NCBI GenBank assembly: GCA_017562135.1
Contig: QEYB01000981.1
Coordinates: forward strand, 496,001 to 560,000
DNA from: Dipylidium caninum
Lineage: Eukaryota; Platyhelminthes; Cestoda; Cyclophyllidea; Dipylidiidae
DNA length: 64,000 nt
Direction: 5' to 3'
A program made the translations under genes and the position numbers. Shown one piece after another: positions 22,401-35,115 of this stretch. Each line of letters opens with the position of its first letter. The stretch's first letter is position 1. The notes below the pieces were generated by a model. That model made no database searches, was not told the DNA's origin, and worked only from the letters and a program-made list of their open reading frames with translations.

Positions 22401-23747
22401 CAAAGTTCGCTGTGAGTCGATTCTACTTTAACTCATTTGTACCGTATTTTCACTTACTGAAAGCACTACTCGTTAATATTACATCGCTCATTTAACTTTC
22501 GCCAGTTATCATCGTAGATTTACTTTTATCAAAGCGACCGTGATCAAACGGATAACGCCGCAAAATGTCATATCACAACTACATAAACGGGGAGGCATAC
22601 CAGAACCTTCGTAAGGGAAGGGTTATTTCTTGTTCAGACATAACAGCCCTGTACGTAGGGCTAACCGGTTGGCTTTCAGTAACACTTTAACGGATGACGG
22701 ATATAGGAAGTAATTGGTGGCAGTGGTTCACATCGCGTTATGACGATGTCTTCATTTTCTTTTTTGGGTTTTGTGGATACATCCGTAGGTTCAAGTTTAA
22801 CACGGTTGGACCCTAATCGACCACCCGAAGGAACGCCACGGAATATGGGCGATCTCCAGAGCCAAGTTAACGAACAGAAGGAACGTCTTTCTGCAGTCGC
22901 AGATCAATTGGAGAATTTCGGAGATATTATTAATTCTATTAGACAAGAACAGCGAGAGCATGAAGAAGGTGTTGCTGGTCAACTGCGCGAGATCAACAGG
23001 CAACTTACAGCTGTTAAGGTTTGTATATGTTTTAATTACAGGTTCTTGCTCGTCATCTCTAGTCGATTCACAGATTTTTGTCTCGGTAAATAAAACTTAA
23101 AGTGGACATATTAGTAATTGTGTACAGTATACTAGTTGGTGGTCAAGTTACCCTCTGAGCAAAATCTTTAGTGGCATTTGCATTTCAAATGTCTGCCGTA
23201 CTTATGACCCGCCCTTTGCATTTAAATTACTTGTTTCGCCCGTTAACATACAAATTGGAATAACGGGGCCAGTAGTTCAAACCACCAGAATCTGTTGCCA
23301 TAACTTAGACCATGGCTGATTACTTTTAACTCGCTTGAGTGGCTATTTTACCAAGTCTACCCAGTTAATGACTGATTGAGCGATTATCTGTCCTCTCCCC
23401 GTGATTTTTCCAAACTTGACTTTTTTTAGACTGCCCAAGTGAATAACCAGACAGCCGTGCATAAAAGTCTAAAAACTCTAACTGATCGCCTTCGTTCATT
23501 GATGCTGGAAGTGGATGAAATTAGGAAAGTGGAATCAGAAAATATGGTCGAGTTGAATCGCATCAAGAAGGTGGTTCTCGACATTGACAATCGGACGATG
23601 CTCTCAGGTGTGGTAATGAGCGGAGCTGGAGAAGACTACGATGGGCAGCCGCCAGACCTCTCAGACATTAACGGACACAACTCCCGTGACCCCTATCCAT
23701 CGTCCAGATTACATGCGTCCACGAAGCCCCCAACCGGTCATCGGTAG
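19456..23747 (+). CDS. CIN85/CD2AP-like adaptor with two SH3 domains and a coiled coil
   Basis: Eleven exons join in frame to about 493 residues: 19456-19614, 19655-19687, 20055-20120, 20479-20503, 20581-20600, 21097-21327, 21435-21561, 22044-22147, 22243-22411, 22789-23018, 23430-23747. SH3-1 (residues 1-57) begins [19 protein letters not shown] and ends [13 protein letters not shown]3-2 (about 105-160) reads [19 protein letters not shown]...GVFPDNFVK and most resembles the third SH3 of CIN85. A Ser-rich linker is followed by a coiled coil (about 315-450). CIN85 and CD2AP bind Cbl, endocytic and actin regulators and act at the plasma membrane and endosomes. Human proteins have three SH3 domains; no exon for a third was found between the two here. 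The ATG was chosen by family, since the frame stays open upstream. The 20-bp exon and the acceptor at 21096 are the weakest parts. Confidence 0.83.
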
Positions 23748-24065
23748 TCAGAGTGAAATTTTTTCAGGGATAAGCATTTGAATGTATATAGGCCGTAATT
23801 TAGTATTGCCGCCACCAGTGCTTTCATTTTGCCAAACAACTACACCGATCTAAAAGAAACGTCCGGCAACAGTACTTTGATTAACTGTTGGATTATATAC
23901 GCTATTGGTCGTTGATGTCCCTCTTCCCTCATGTGGTGGCACGAATTGACGCCAATAGTGTCTACTAACTTTACTTTTAATGCGTAGTCGCAATCCGCCC
24001 CCGCATTCTCTCTAGCTTCCTTGGTGTCTATTTCATTTTGAACTGATTAATAAGAGTCTGGAATG

Positions 24066-24539
24066 TCATCTGTCCCCTTTTCTAGCAAACGCTACACCCT
24101 GGTGGGCATTGGACAACAACAAAACAGAAAAGAAAGGGGGAGGTGGAAAGGAAAGCCACAAAGGTCGAGCTGATATCGTGCAGTGGCTGAGATTTACCAG
24201 CAGAAATAGTTGGTCACCACCAGAAGTAGGCCTAGGTGAGGCTACCACACCCACCTTGAGGTTGGGTGTTGAGTCGTAACGGCTTGAGTGCTTGCCGTCG
24301 TCCGTCAAATTTGTGACACCATCCCGTGGCCCGGTGTGTGAGACATGGGTGGAGCAAACCTCGCCTGCTAGTAGGGCTGCTTCATTACAGTGCAAAAGTA
24401 CCTGAGAAGAGCTTGTCACGTGATTGGCAAAGAGGAGGGGATTAGCGGTGGTGCGAAGTGTGATGCCGCGCATTGTAATTCCATCAAATGCTAATCGGAG
24501 TTGGTGTTCCTCGTATACAGTTAAATGAATCGAATTTTC
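24066..24539 (-). CDS. Unidentified open frame with a plausible spliced exon
   Basis: The minus strand has a good acceptor (TTTATTCCAG) at 24540, then a 45-residue stretch starting NSIHLTVYEEHQLRLAFDG and ending HVTSSSQ just before a GTACTT donor (24403). The frame also runs on uninterrupted to a TGA at 24066. A second acceptor near 24100 would add GVAFARKGDR in the same frame. Composition looks protein-like, but I do not recognise a family. It lies only 110 bases past the Listerin stop, so there is no room for upstream exons of its own unless Listerin is spliced onto it or the two genes interleave. It also overlaps the probable 3' UTR of the CIN85-like gene on the other strand. Confidence 0.25.
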   Translation of the reverse strand, partial: ENSIHLTVYEEHQLRLAFDGITMRGITLRTTANPLLFANHVTSSSQVLLHCNEAALLAGEVCSTHVSHTGPRDGVTNLTDDGKHSSRYDSTPNLKVGVVASPRPTSGGDQLFLLVNLSHCTISARPLWLSFPPPPFFSVLLLSNAHQGVAFARKGDR

Positions 24540-24542
24540 TGG

Positions 24543-24548
24543 AATAAA
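24543..24548 (+). terminator. Possible polyadenylation signal of the CIN85-like gene
   Basis: AATAAA on the plus strand, about 800 bases past the CIN85-like stop and 100 bases before the convergent Listerin stop. If used, the 3' UTR would overlap the minus-strand open frame at 24066-24539. Confidence 0.3.
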
Positions 24549-24649
24549 CAGCACACTTTAAAAGTAACCGGTGCGTGTGAAGGAAGAGAATGCAAGTATA
24601 AAAAATGGGTCATGGCGGTGGAATGAAAGACAACAAAAGCGGAAGGCAG

Positions 24650-27600
24650 TCAGCTGGTGGTGTAAAAAAGGCTTCGGCAAACAGGACACGTGGGGTTGCG
24701 ACTCGTTTGGAAGTATCGGTACATGCACTCGTTGTGGTACCGCTTTTTACACACACGACATTGCATTCGAGGGAAGGAAAAGTTGCGGTCATGGATAACA
24801 GAGTAGCAGATGGCGCAGTCTTCAACACCGTCAAACCGCTTTTTCAAATTGCGGAGCCACAGTCCTATTCCATCAAGAATCGAACCATTCTAAAAGAAAA
24901 GGGAGTTATTTCAAAGAAGTGATGTGAGACTAAGAAGCGAAGTTTACTAACATGAGGTATGGGCAGAAGCGGTTGAAAAAACGGGAGCAATGATAATTTT
25001 AGAGGGCTAAGAAACGAAGAATTACTCTAAAATATCATAGCAGCGGATAAGGATGTCATGAATAATTTGATATAAAATGCGACAAAGTGCAGACTACCTA
25101 TAGTGCAGAAATCAGTAGATTCGGGCTACTACTAAAAGCATGTATGAATGAAAATATATCGCATCCGATTTACCTGATTGTTAATAAAGACGGAAAGGTG
25201 TACGATCCAATTTCGCCAATTCGACATGGAAGCTCCAATTTTATCACCCGTTTCAACCGTGACAGAAGACAAGGGGAAATTCTCGGGCAGAGTAATAATC
25301 ATTTCTAGAGATTGGTCTGTCGAAAAGTGGTATGTAGTGATGATCTAAATACGAAAAAAAAACATTAGGTCACAATTACAACGTTAGATAGAAGAAAAGA
25401 GAACTCACCTGCCGCGAGAGAGGTCTTCCTCTGATGTCGACACTCCCAGCATCAGGTAGACCAGCGTCCAGATAGGGAGTAGTGCCTAGTCGACTTTTGA
25501 ATTCATCTGCCCGTCGCTCGATGGACTCCACCTCTGCGGCGATCAAGTGGGCAGAAAACTGACACCGAACCACTCTCTCAAGATGGCTAGCCAACTGGCG
25601 CGACTGTCCAGCAGTGATGCGTTCGCCCACCAGAGCGCCACGCTGCATCTCCGCGTACAGCGAGCGCATAAGAGCTGGCGACTCCGACAAAAGTCGATTT
25701 AACAGCCGAACCGCAAGATGTGACAAGTCTTCAGTGAGCCGATGGCCGGCTAAGTGGACAAGGGCATCCACTGGGGCGAATACAGACTTAACCTTCGGCG
25801 GAGAGAACCCCGCTGCATTGCACACGGCGGCACGAGAGGAGGAAGTGAGCAGGAGTCTGATATCCGGTTCAAGTCGAGAGGGAATGACGAGAAGAGGTCG
25901 AATTTCATTTGGTGTTGGTAGAAGTAAGCCAAGGGTGAACAATAGCCGACAGAGATGGCCAATCCACGTTTCATCCTTGAGCAAAGCCGCTTGGAGGCCG
26001 GCTCGACTTTGCTGCGAGGCTGAACTCATGAGACTGATGATTGCGTCCCACGCGAGCAAATAAGCGAGAAGTCTCTGATGTCCGCGTAGCATATCTTCAC
26101 CGACGAGTTGGTTTACAGTGAAAGCACCGCGACCCCATTGTGATACCACTGTATCGGTATCAGACAAGATACTTTCCAACTCTTCTGTGAGTGGCGCGGT
26201 GAGTGCAGAAACCCAGGTAACGGGAAGATGAGGAATCAGGATATCGCTCATCCGCCGAATAGGCTCGAGCGACCTCGAGGCAACCAATCTCGTAAGGAGA
26301 ATATGACCCAGAAGTTGGCCGGTTTGGTAGGGCGATGTGTCAAGAAAACGAACGATGAGATCGATGGTATTGCGCATATTTGGAGCGAGGAGGCACTTAG
26401 AGTAGAAGAGATTGTTTTCAACCTGAGGAGGATGGCAGGATTGATAAGTGGGAGAGTCTAACAAATAATTGACAACGATGTCGGGCTGGTCCTCGAGACA
26501 GACGAGGAGGGTTTCTACGGTACAAGTGGCCACCGCGGCACACAGTGCTGCTATATGGGGAGGAGTGTCCTTCGACACGTAATTATTACTATCAACACCG
26601 CAAAGGCACATATCGACAGTGAGAGAAATTAGCGAGCCATATAAATTCGCCGAGAAGAATTCACGCCAGTCCTTTTGAACGGATGCAGGCGGCGGAAGTC
26701 GTCGATGCACATTAGGGTCCTCAAAACTTGATTCTTCGGTATATGCATCTGCGGCATCATCAAACTGTTCCAATATCCTTACATCTACAGGAGACACACT
26801 GCCGTCATCTTCGCAGTCGTAATCTTCTGTAAAAGTAAAGTCAGTTTCATCCCACTCTTCTCTACTCATATCCATAAGTTGGTCGACTGAAGTGACCTTT
26901 TCAGTATCGCGTTGGATAAGAGCACCAGTAACAGTCGTACTAGTACATAGAGAGTTCACAAACAAGGCACCAACGGCAGCAGCAAGCTGAAACGCACGGA
27001 CCACGAAGGCAGTAGGTCTCACAGGCCTGGCAGCAGCTTGTGTGATCCAACTAGCGGTGAGGCATAACAGGGAATCCCACTGCTCCCTTGTTAATCTTGG
27101 CTTCAATCGCCTCAAACGCAGAGAAAGTGCGGCTAGTCCAAGGTGTGGCAGAATCTCCGATTGCCTTGCAGGCTGCCTCAAAAGAATAAGCACTTGAAGA
27201 GCTTTCATGGACGCCACAACTGCCCTAAGAAGCTTCGGATCTTCACAGGTTTCAAAATCAGTAAGAGAATCCCTAATTACTTCTTCAAGTATGATCGGTG
27301 CAAGAGTGATAGCGTATGAACCACCGATAAAAGCAGTAGAAGAAAGGGAAGCGATGAGTTCAGTCAGGCGGGCTAAACCTTCTCGATTGCCTTCAAGATA
27401 CTCTTTAGAGGCTAGATTTAGGATGTTAGTTATCGCACCACTTCTTGGGAGACATCGACGAAGAACACCAAGAGGGAGACAGACCTCACAAAGGAGAAGA
27501 AACTCATCGGAAGAGCTTTCAGTAACTTGCTTCTCCAGCCAACTTGGTGAAGAACAGGAAGCTGCTTGTCTGAAAGACAGAGGCCACTCAAGGGGGTGAA

Positions 27601-30600
27601 TATCCACCAAACGTCTGGCCAATGAGGCGCGAAGAGAAACATTTGACGTGTCCAACTCCTTGGGAGAGTACACAGAGTCTACGATTTCGCTGCATATTCC
27701 CTCAAAGTAACTTAGCAGATTGCTTACAGATGGTAATTCCTCTGCGTTAGTTGGAATAAATAGCGTTTGTAGTGATAAATCATCAAGTGTGTATGATTCT
27801 GCAGTTCCTGCCGAAAACCAAAATCGAAGCATCAGTAGTGATTTGGCAAGCTGCTTATGTGCTGGAGAGCCGGCAATTAAGGCGGTGTGTAAACTGAGTT
27901 TTAATCCCATCTGTACCGGAACAACGATAGGGGCAAGCCGAGGTAAAAAGTGGATAGGGAAGACTTCTGAGCGAACGAAAATCGGTAGATTTTCACAAAA
28001 CGACTCTACTTCGTCGGAGAGATTGGACGTTGCAAGTACGATGTGACTGAGCCAGGTCTCGCTCCAAGTGACAGTATCTATACACAATTGACCAAGGAAA
28101 GCCAGAAGAGCCACAGAATCACTGGGACAACCGTCGAGCTTCAGTTTGGCCAGAACGCCAACCCATATCTGATGGGAGAAGAGGCCTGCATCCAAATCTT
28201 CCATAGTCTTCAAAAACCCGGACAGTCTATCGCCGGTCTTCGGAGATACGTCATGGGAATGTTCCGTTGACCAAAGAGCATCCAAGGAGTGTCTCACATA
28301 CTGCTTAACAAGGTCGAATAAACCACCAAGGCTCAAAGTAGGTTGAGAAAGGAGAAGATCGATAAATAAGGATAGAAATTCATATAACTCGGGAGAATTG
28401 TAGCTACGCCGGGAGATTTCACAGCAAACTGACTCAAGCATGTGCTCACGAACTTCAGTGTATGTACAGGAGGTGGTGAAGATAAAGGTCGACAAATCCA
28501 GTAGTAAATTAGACTCGGTATCAATACCCTGGATCAGGAGAGTAATCAGGGACTCCAATATCGGAATAAATTCTTCAGGCCTGGCATAGGAAAAAAGATT
28601 TTTCATGGGTCCATTTACAAAGTTGTTGCGTGTTTTCATGCTAGCCAAGGTCCAGGATTTGAGGGTAATAGGTTTCAGAGAGAATTTGGCAAGGCCTTTG
28701 CTCATGGACGGAATCCATTTGAAGACCTCATCATCGAATGCGGGAATAATGGAAGTGATTAGGAAATCCAATGCATTTTCCAACCCATCAAAAGAATCAA
28801 CGTATCCGATCAAATCAAAGGATAGAAGCCAACGTTGAGCAAAACCCTCCTCATCTTCCGAAGTAGGCCGAATGAAGCAAAGGATGTCACAAAGCCACTT
28901 CTGACACCAAGACTCAACAACACCATTGCTGTCGGTACCAACTCGGACAAGGTGGTGGAAAAAGTCCAAAATCGGGTCCAGCGGGATAGGGCACATTCGT
29001 AAAGGAGTGGATCGAAGAAGTTTGGTTATACCTTCTTGCAGGGAAACAAAGACTTTTTGGAGTTTGGGGCGAGAGTCATGACTCAAGTGCACAAGAGTCG
29101 CGCAAATCTAGAAAGGGGAACCCTCCATTAAAATTTGCAGATTTATTTCAAAAACTACAATGAAAGTGGAATAAAAAACCTGTTCGAAAAGGCGGCCTGA
29201 AAATTGACCATAATACACCCATCGTTTGGGTGTATCAGAGTAGGAAAGCACAAAGCAGAGGAGATCGATGAAAACTCGTTCCAAAAGGAAGTCAACCAGT
29301 TCTTCATTGTCAACGAGGACTGCTCGATCAAGAAGATAGCGGGAAACCTCCAACACACCTAACACACAATCGACAGAAGAACCATGATCCACTATGTTGA
29401 ACTTAACGCTTCCGCGAATATCTGCATTCACGGGAAGACCAAGAGAGCAAAGTAGCCCTTCACGTGATATATTCACTAGACGTTTCAATAACTCTCCTGC
29501 TTCGTCATCAATCTGCTGTAGGGGAAACTGGCTCACAAGGGGAAGCAAGTTCGTGTAGACAGCCTACAAGATAAACAATCGGATCTACTTGGTTTCATAA
29601 GTAAAAGTGATAGTACAAAATCAAAGAGACAGGGTTATGCGTAGATGCATGATGTAATGAAAGACTCATAATGACAACTCGTGCTTTCAAAAAGTGGTCA
29701 GCAACCAAATAAGACAGCAAAGAATCCCACTTATAAAATTTATGATCTTGAATATGAAACAGAAGAGGTTAGTACCTGCCGTTGAGCTTTGGTTTGAGCC
29801 TGTTCAATCATGGGAATAATTGTGTGATTAACCAAATCCATCCAGGAAACCTTACTCCAGATCTTTTCTCGAAAAACCATCAAACAGGTACTTGTAGCTA
29901 CTAATCTTTCCGGACATGCATCGACCACTTTAACGCATTTGAGTATAACAAAGTCTAAAAGTTCTTCTTGTCCAGCAACCCACTCTGCCATACATTTACA
30001 CATGACGGAAATGAGACAAAAGTAGGCTGCATGTAAAGGGGGAAAATCGATCAAATCCACGATCGGTGAAACAGTAGGCCATAGACGTAAAAGAATATCG
30101 TGCAACCGGGTTAGCTTGACACTGTCCTTCGGTAATTTACCGAGTTCAGGGAGGAAAGATGAAATCCACGAGAGAAATTGAGCGGTAATATGGAGATGAT
30201 AATGTGCAGCTGGTGGTATGGGATCATCTAAGCTCCTATTTTTTTTTACTTTTACATGATTGAGAAATTCCGTAGATAAGTAGGCAAGTCGTCGTTCACA
30301 TTCATCTAAAAGATACTTCGCATAAATTCGATAAAGATCGCCTCGCCGTTGGCCAGGAAAAGTATCATCTAGTCCCGTCTGTGCAGCTTTGGCAGTGTTT
30401 TCATAGGAGTCAACAGTAGCAAAAGTCCATGAGACAACAATGTCTTTAAGACAAGGACTTAATTTTCGACCAAGGCGTTTTGCTAGCATATGCATTACTA
30501 CTTGACTGAGCTCTCGGACGCGACGATCTTCATCATACACAAGACCATTATAGAGACGTGGCCAAAAAGGCAAAACAGAAGCGACGATGATGTCTTCGGA

Positions 30601-30966
30601 TTTAATATACGCTCCAATGGCATCTTGGTCACGTAATAAACTTACAAGTGTATCGAGAGCTTTCTGCTTAGTAGCACTACTGCGCTTTTCTAATCGGCGA
30701 AGTGAGGCAAGAAAATCAGCATCGAGTGCAGCAGCAAGTGGGTCCTGATCAAGGGGAAGGAGACTGGAAAAGCCTCCAGCAATCGAATGCGAACCGATCG
30801 AAGACTCTGTATTGGAATGTAGAGAGAGAAGACTGAAACGGGGTACTGTGTCAGTGCCTATAAGAGCGTTGCGTTGAAGGAACTCGGAAGACCGGTCACT
30901 GCTCGAAGGTTTGGTGTTTCCTTTTGTCCGGATTTTTTGACTTGGGTTACTCTTGGCTTTTTTCAT
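24650..30966 (-). CDS. LTN1: Listerin, E3 ubiquitin ligase of ribosome quality control
   Basis: Five minus-strand exons join in phase 0: 30966-29776, 29563-29180, 29107-25409, 25344-25174 and 24889-24650, giving about 1894 residues (human about 1770). The N-terminus is Lys/Ser rich, followed by SLRRLEKRSSATKQKALD.L, typical of the Listerin N-terminal domain. The long middle is HEAT/ARM-like helical repeats with one acidic insert near residues 1280-1320. The C-terminal RWD-like part reads LEMIITLPENFPL.SVTVETGDK...NWRNW and leads through NGSILDGIGLW to KRFDGVEDCAICYSVIH and a RING-variant finger with C..C, C..C, H..C and CPVC ligands. All eight metal ligands are present. Listerin binds 60S subunits carrying stalled chains and ubiquitylates the nascent chain with NEMF. 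The 3699-base third exon is unusually long for this window. The gene is convergent with the CIN85-like gene and divergent from the VHS gene. Confidence 0.93.
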
Positions 30967-31970
30967 CTAAGAGAACAGGGCGACGGCTATTAGTAAAAAG
31001 GACTGATATTTAAGTTGAAAAATAACCAGAAAAGAACTAAAGCCCTATTACTTCCTATATCTGAAATACAACTGTGAGTAATACTCAACAAATGGCGGAA
31101 AATAATATAAACACAATTTACGCAACAGATTAAGGTCCAAGAAACTACAATTAAAGTAAGGCTTGTTATCAACTGAGGGGCTAAAGGGCCAAATCATTAA
31201 ACAAGAATACATGACTGGAGAAGAAAATTATACCAATAATAATAGGAAGCGGCAACAGTACCAGATAAAAATGAAACTTTTAGCAGAACCAAGAACTATC
31301 GTACAAACGACGCCCACGCACCGCGGTGTGCTACCACTATGTTTCAATCAAGCGGTCAACCGTACTTTATCTTCCGTTCGTCCACATAAACTATGAAAAC
31401 ATCTTCCAAGTAATCTTTATAAACCCCTTAACTAAGTGAATGTGTGTACTCTTTCTGGAATGAGACAATAGATGCTAAGCTGACTGTATATATCATAAAT
31501 TTCAATCCAGGCTCATCTAACTTATTAAGGAATTGCGTGAACCCAAGAGGCGCAAAGGTAATATATGCATACACAACTTACAGAGTCTCATTGTTGAAAG
31601 GTGCAGGGCCGTATGGGATCCGCTCGGGGCAAATGTCAGAGCGATTTACTCCAAGTAAAAGGAGTAGGTTATAGCTGAGTATCTCAAGACCCAAATATTT
31701 CAAACCGAAGTAGCGCATAGTAAGTAGTCATAATCTGCTTAGGTTCCGACCTCTCATTCTGGGTACTAAAACCATGCGCCACTGTGGCGAGATCATTGCA
31801 GCCACGTTAGTCCCACCGCTGCGTAACCAATAATTCGAAAAACAACATATTAAAAATAGGGAAGGCCCTTGAGGCCAAGCGCCAATTTGCTCACTTAAGT
31901 TTTGTTTACTTAGACCGTTTTTATTTGGCAGCACTACCTTGAGCACCACTACGAAATTGAACTATGCGCG
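30967..31970. other. Divergent promoter region between Listerin and VHS genes
   Basis: About 1 kb separating start codons that point away from each other. It is AT-rich, with no convincing open frame or strong core-promoter motif. The promoters of both genes must lie here if the start codons are right. Confidence 0.5.
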
Positions 31971-34820
31971 ATGGCCCGTTACAAGGATGTTTTCGACATA
32001 ATTGGTCAGTACGCCCATATCCCTCTGCTCCTCATTTTATTTGTCTTGATTCCCAGCACTTTGGGGAACGTCATATTGATCTGGTTTTTTTCGACGTCAT
32101 AACCTTTGTATTTTGTGCATTTTTCCTATTGAGCCAGTAAGTTAGTTACTACTTAAAATACCTCTTCCCTAGCTTCATTTTCTAAAGATTTTACATCTTA
32201 ACTTTGCTCTTGAGTAAGTACACAAGTTTGGGTTTTTGTACCTTTGTGGTGACTATTTTTCTGTTTTCCGTTCCTCCTCTCAGTACATGCAACAAATGAA
32301 GTTTGCCAAAACCGTTTACTTGCTTTTGCAAAAGTTCGTTCCGTTGCTGTTAGTGGACCATTGGGCGCTCAATTGGTGGTCCGACAACTTATCAACCGCT
32401 TCTGCAACGTTGCGTGTGAAAGCGAACAAATGGGTCTTTGGAGTCTTGACTTGCTACAAATGTGCAATTTGCATGGTGGAGACTTATTTGTCCTTGCGCT
32501 AAATAACCACGATCGCTTGAATGATATTTTGTCTCTCATCTCCTCGAAAGTGAAGTCTCTCCCTAACCAAGTTCTACTGAAAGTGTTAAACCTCATTGAG
32601 GTTGGTTTCTTTGCGCTACTATTTAATGTTTTAATCGCAACCGTATTCTTAAGCCTTAGACCTCCGCAACATTCACGATTTTTCATTACTTAGACCTGGA
32701 CTAATAATAATGACAAGAATTTTTCCAACAACAACTTCCTTTACGCGTATGAGCGTCTCAAACGCAGTGGTTTGATGTCCAACCTCACTGTCTTGCCAAA
32801 TTCTCATTGGTTGCCCGATAGAGACCTGGTACGTTAATCTGGACAATCAAGTTATCGTTGCACTTATCTTCGCTTCAAATGCAAACGAAACAAATTTCAT
32901 TTGGGGTTTTTTTTCTAAATCAGGGAGAGGTCTATACTATCGAATGTTTTCACATTTGAGGCCGTATAACTGACGACTACGATTCTAAGCTATTCGCATA
33001 AATTGTACAAATTACAATAAAAGTGTATATAACTATGTCATATGGAAAAGTCATTTAGTGGAAGCTTAGTTCGCACAGTGTGATGTTTTGACAACAGTAG
33101 TATTTCTCATTTACAACTGGAATTACTCATTGCTAAAACAGCACTGGGCTTCACTTTCCTTCTCTTAGTTTGGGAATCCCATCGACACTGGTCCCTATAA
33201 TCTCCAGGATGTCGCCTCCAAAATAAGGTCGGAACAAAAACAATTTCATGGAGAATTACGGAAAATTTTTCAGTCGATCAGCGAATTCCACTCTAATAGC
33301 ATTGCCGAGAATGCCGAATTCGACAAAGACTGTTCAGTACGTTCGGCACTTCCTTTGGCAATGCTACTAGCGCCCCTTTTGTATTGACTCCCAAAACACG
33401 TAGCGATACCAGTATTAGCGCGCGCAATATCGCGAGGTGGAGATCCGTTTACCTAATAAATCATCCCCCTTTTTACGTGCAGAAGGGGTAAACGACTATA
33501 TTGTTCATGAGTTTGCGGTGCCACTTAGAGGAATATTTGTTACTTGGAAAAAAGTGTGCCTCATTGTAACTTTTCAAACTTTGCTAATCTGCTACCAAAG
33601 TAGGGACTTGATTAACCAGCACATTACCTTATTGATATTCAAGTGGCGGGTGAATTTATACTAAGTGGACTGTAATTTGTATCAGTGGATGCTGATTGCC
33701 TAGCAACTGCCTGGGCTTGTTGAACCACCCGCGTACATCATAAATGGATACTAAAAATTTGAAAGTCAAACCCTCTCCTAAGACACTCAGTCGCTGACTT
33801 TTATTGACATGTAGATTCAATTTAAATTAAAGACAGTTATCACTTCTCGTCTTGCTGTCGTTAATACTGCGATTGTAGAAACCAGCAATCAAATGTCATA
33901 TGAGTGTGATGTGCGAGCCACGTCATTGAGGCCGCGTTGAAATTTATACACCATTAACGACTATGGAAACGCTAGATGATGAGGAATGTCGTGAAAGAGG
34001 ACACCGCGAGCTCTTTTCCACTGATTAGTGAGGCCGCCGAAGTGGTAATGGGCACTATGACCGAGCGGACGAGGCGTATAAAGTCCCACCATAGTTGAGT
34101 CGATTGCAAAGTTGCTGCTGTCTTCAACGGAAGGTGCGGCCCATCGCTCAAGTGCTGCCCACAACGTTGCAGCTTGCTAAGAAGACTTTTATTGTTATTG
34201 AATTACAAAATGGTACTTTGAGTATTTTAGTTTTCCCTTTTAGAAATCCTTGCCATTTTCCATGGCTGTATGTTGAATGACGAGAAAGTTGCTCATGTTG
34301 CATTGTGGACTGACATCGAAGGCACTGCATTAAACTTTCCTAAGGGCACCAAGTGGACGATAGTAAAAGAACTCATATATTCGTATGGTGATAAAATACA
34401 GTAGAGAATTTCTTGATGGCAGTGACCTTAGTGTCTCCTAATGTGTCCTTCTTGGCTTATTTATTTTACTTAAAAGGCAAGAAAACGAATTCTGGAGATA
34501 AAGCAACTTGTTGGTTCTACGCGAGCCTTCTGGAATGACATAGTCGAAAATTTGGCAACCAAACCGGAGAATTTTGAACGGGTAGACTCGGGCATTCAAA
34601 GCGTCTTCGGGAGCATGAACCAGTCCATCGAATGTTGTACTAATGCTCTGAAACTGGATTCCACAGTCGAAGCAGTAAGTGTTAAGGTGAGTGCGAGTTG
34701 CAAGTTCCCCCGCCTACGACTCCGCCACAATTTATCAGTGAGCATCTCCCTGTTCAGACAAATGTTGCATTTCCAAGGCGTTCTGGGGTTTTTAAAATCG
34801 TTAAACCGAATCGGAAATAA
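31971..34820 (+). CDS. VHS-domain vesicle-trafficking protein (GGA/TOM1-like)
   Basis: Six exons join in frame to about 304 residues: 31971-32004, 32284-32600, 32694-32828, 33169-33336, 34477-34674 and 34758-34820. Residues 5-160 form a VHS domain. FDIIVHATNEV is helix 1. GPLGAQLVVRQLINRF matches the GP..A...I..R..N helix, and LLQMCNLHGGDLFVLAL matches the LE.C.K.CG..F motif. VLLKVLNLIETWT and YAYERLKRSGLM match the final helices, closest to GGA proteins (AYHMLKRQGI). VHS domains bind sorting signals or ubiquitylated cargo at the trans-Golgi and endosomes. The rest (160-304) is helical-looking; two exons hold amphipathic segments that could be a diverged GAT-like bundle, but I cannot identify one. 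No clathrin box or GAE ear is present. The terminal exon is chosen for its good acceptor and phase. The 1.1-kb fourth intron contains unexplained open frames. Confidence 0.72.
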
Positions 34821-35115
34821 TGGGTTAAATAATGGCGTGAACGTATTTTTACGATGAACAGTCCTTAGGCCTGTTTTCGAAAAGGAAAATGAACAATTCC
34901 GTTGCTTAAACAGATGGAATTAAGGCCAAATTGGGGGGGTTGTCCCTCAGCGGTGAATCGGGCTCTCGTTCGATCTCCATTCTGGGTAGAAGTGGGACAT
35001 TCCGAAAAACGTATAATAATGATAGTCTGATAGAACAAATGGTCTTCTTCTTTTGCAGTATTTTTTTTTCTTTACAAATACTACTTAAGTTAAAGTGTTT
35101 TTGGTCACTTTTAAG

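Noticed and set aside
25614..28838. Several plus-strand frames of 75-149 codons
   Set aside because: All lie opposite the long third exon of Listerin and show no independent features.
34914..35040. Possible first or linking exon of the zinc-finger gene
   Set aside because: The Ser/Arg-rich frame is attractive, but its only phase-0 donor (GTCTTC) is poor and the upstream link is unknown, so it was left out of the gene model.
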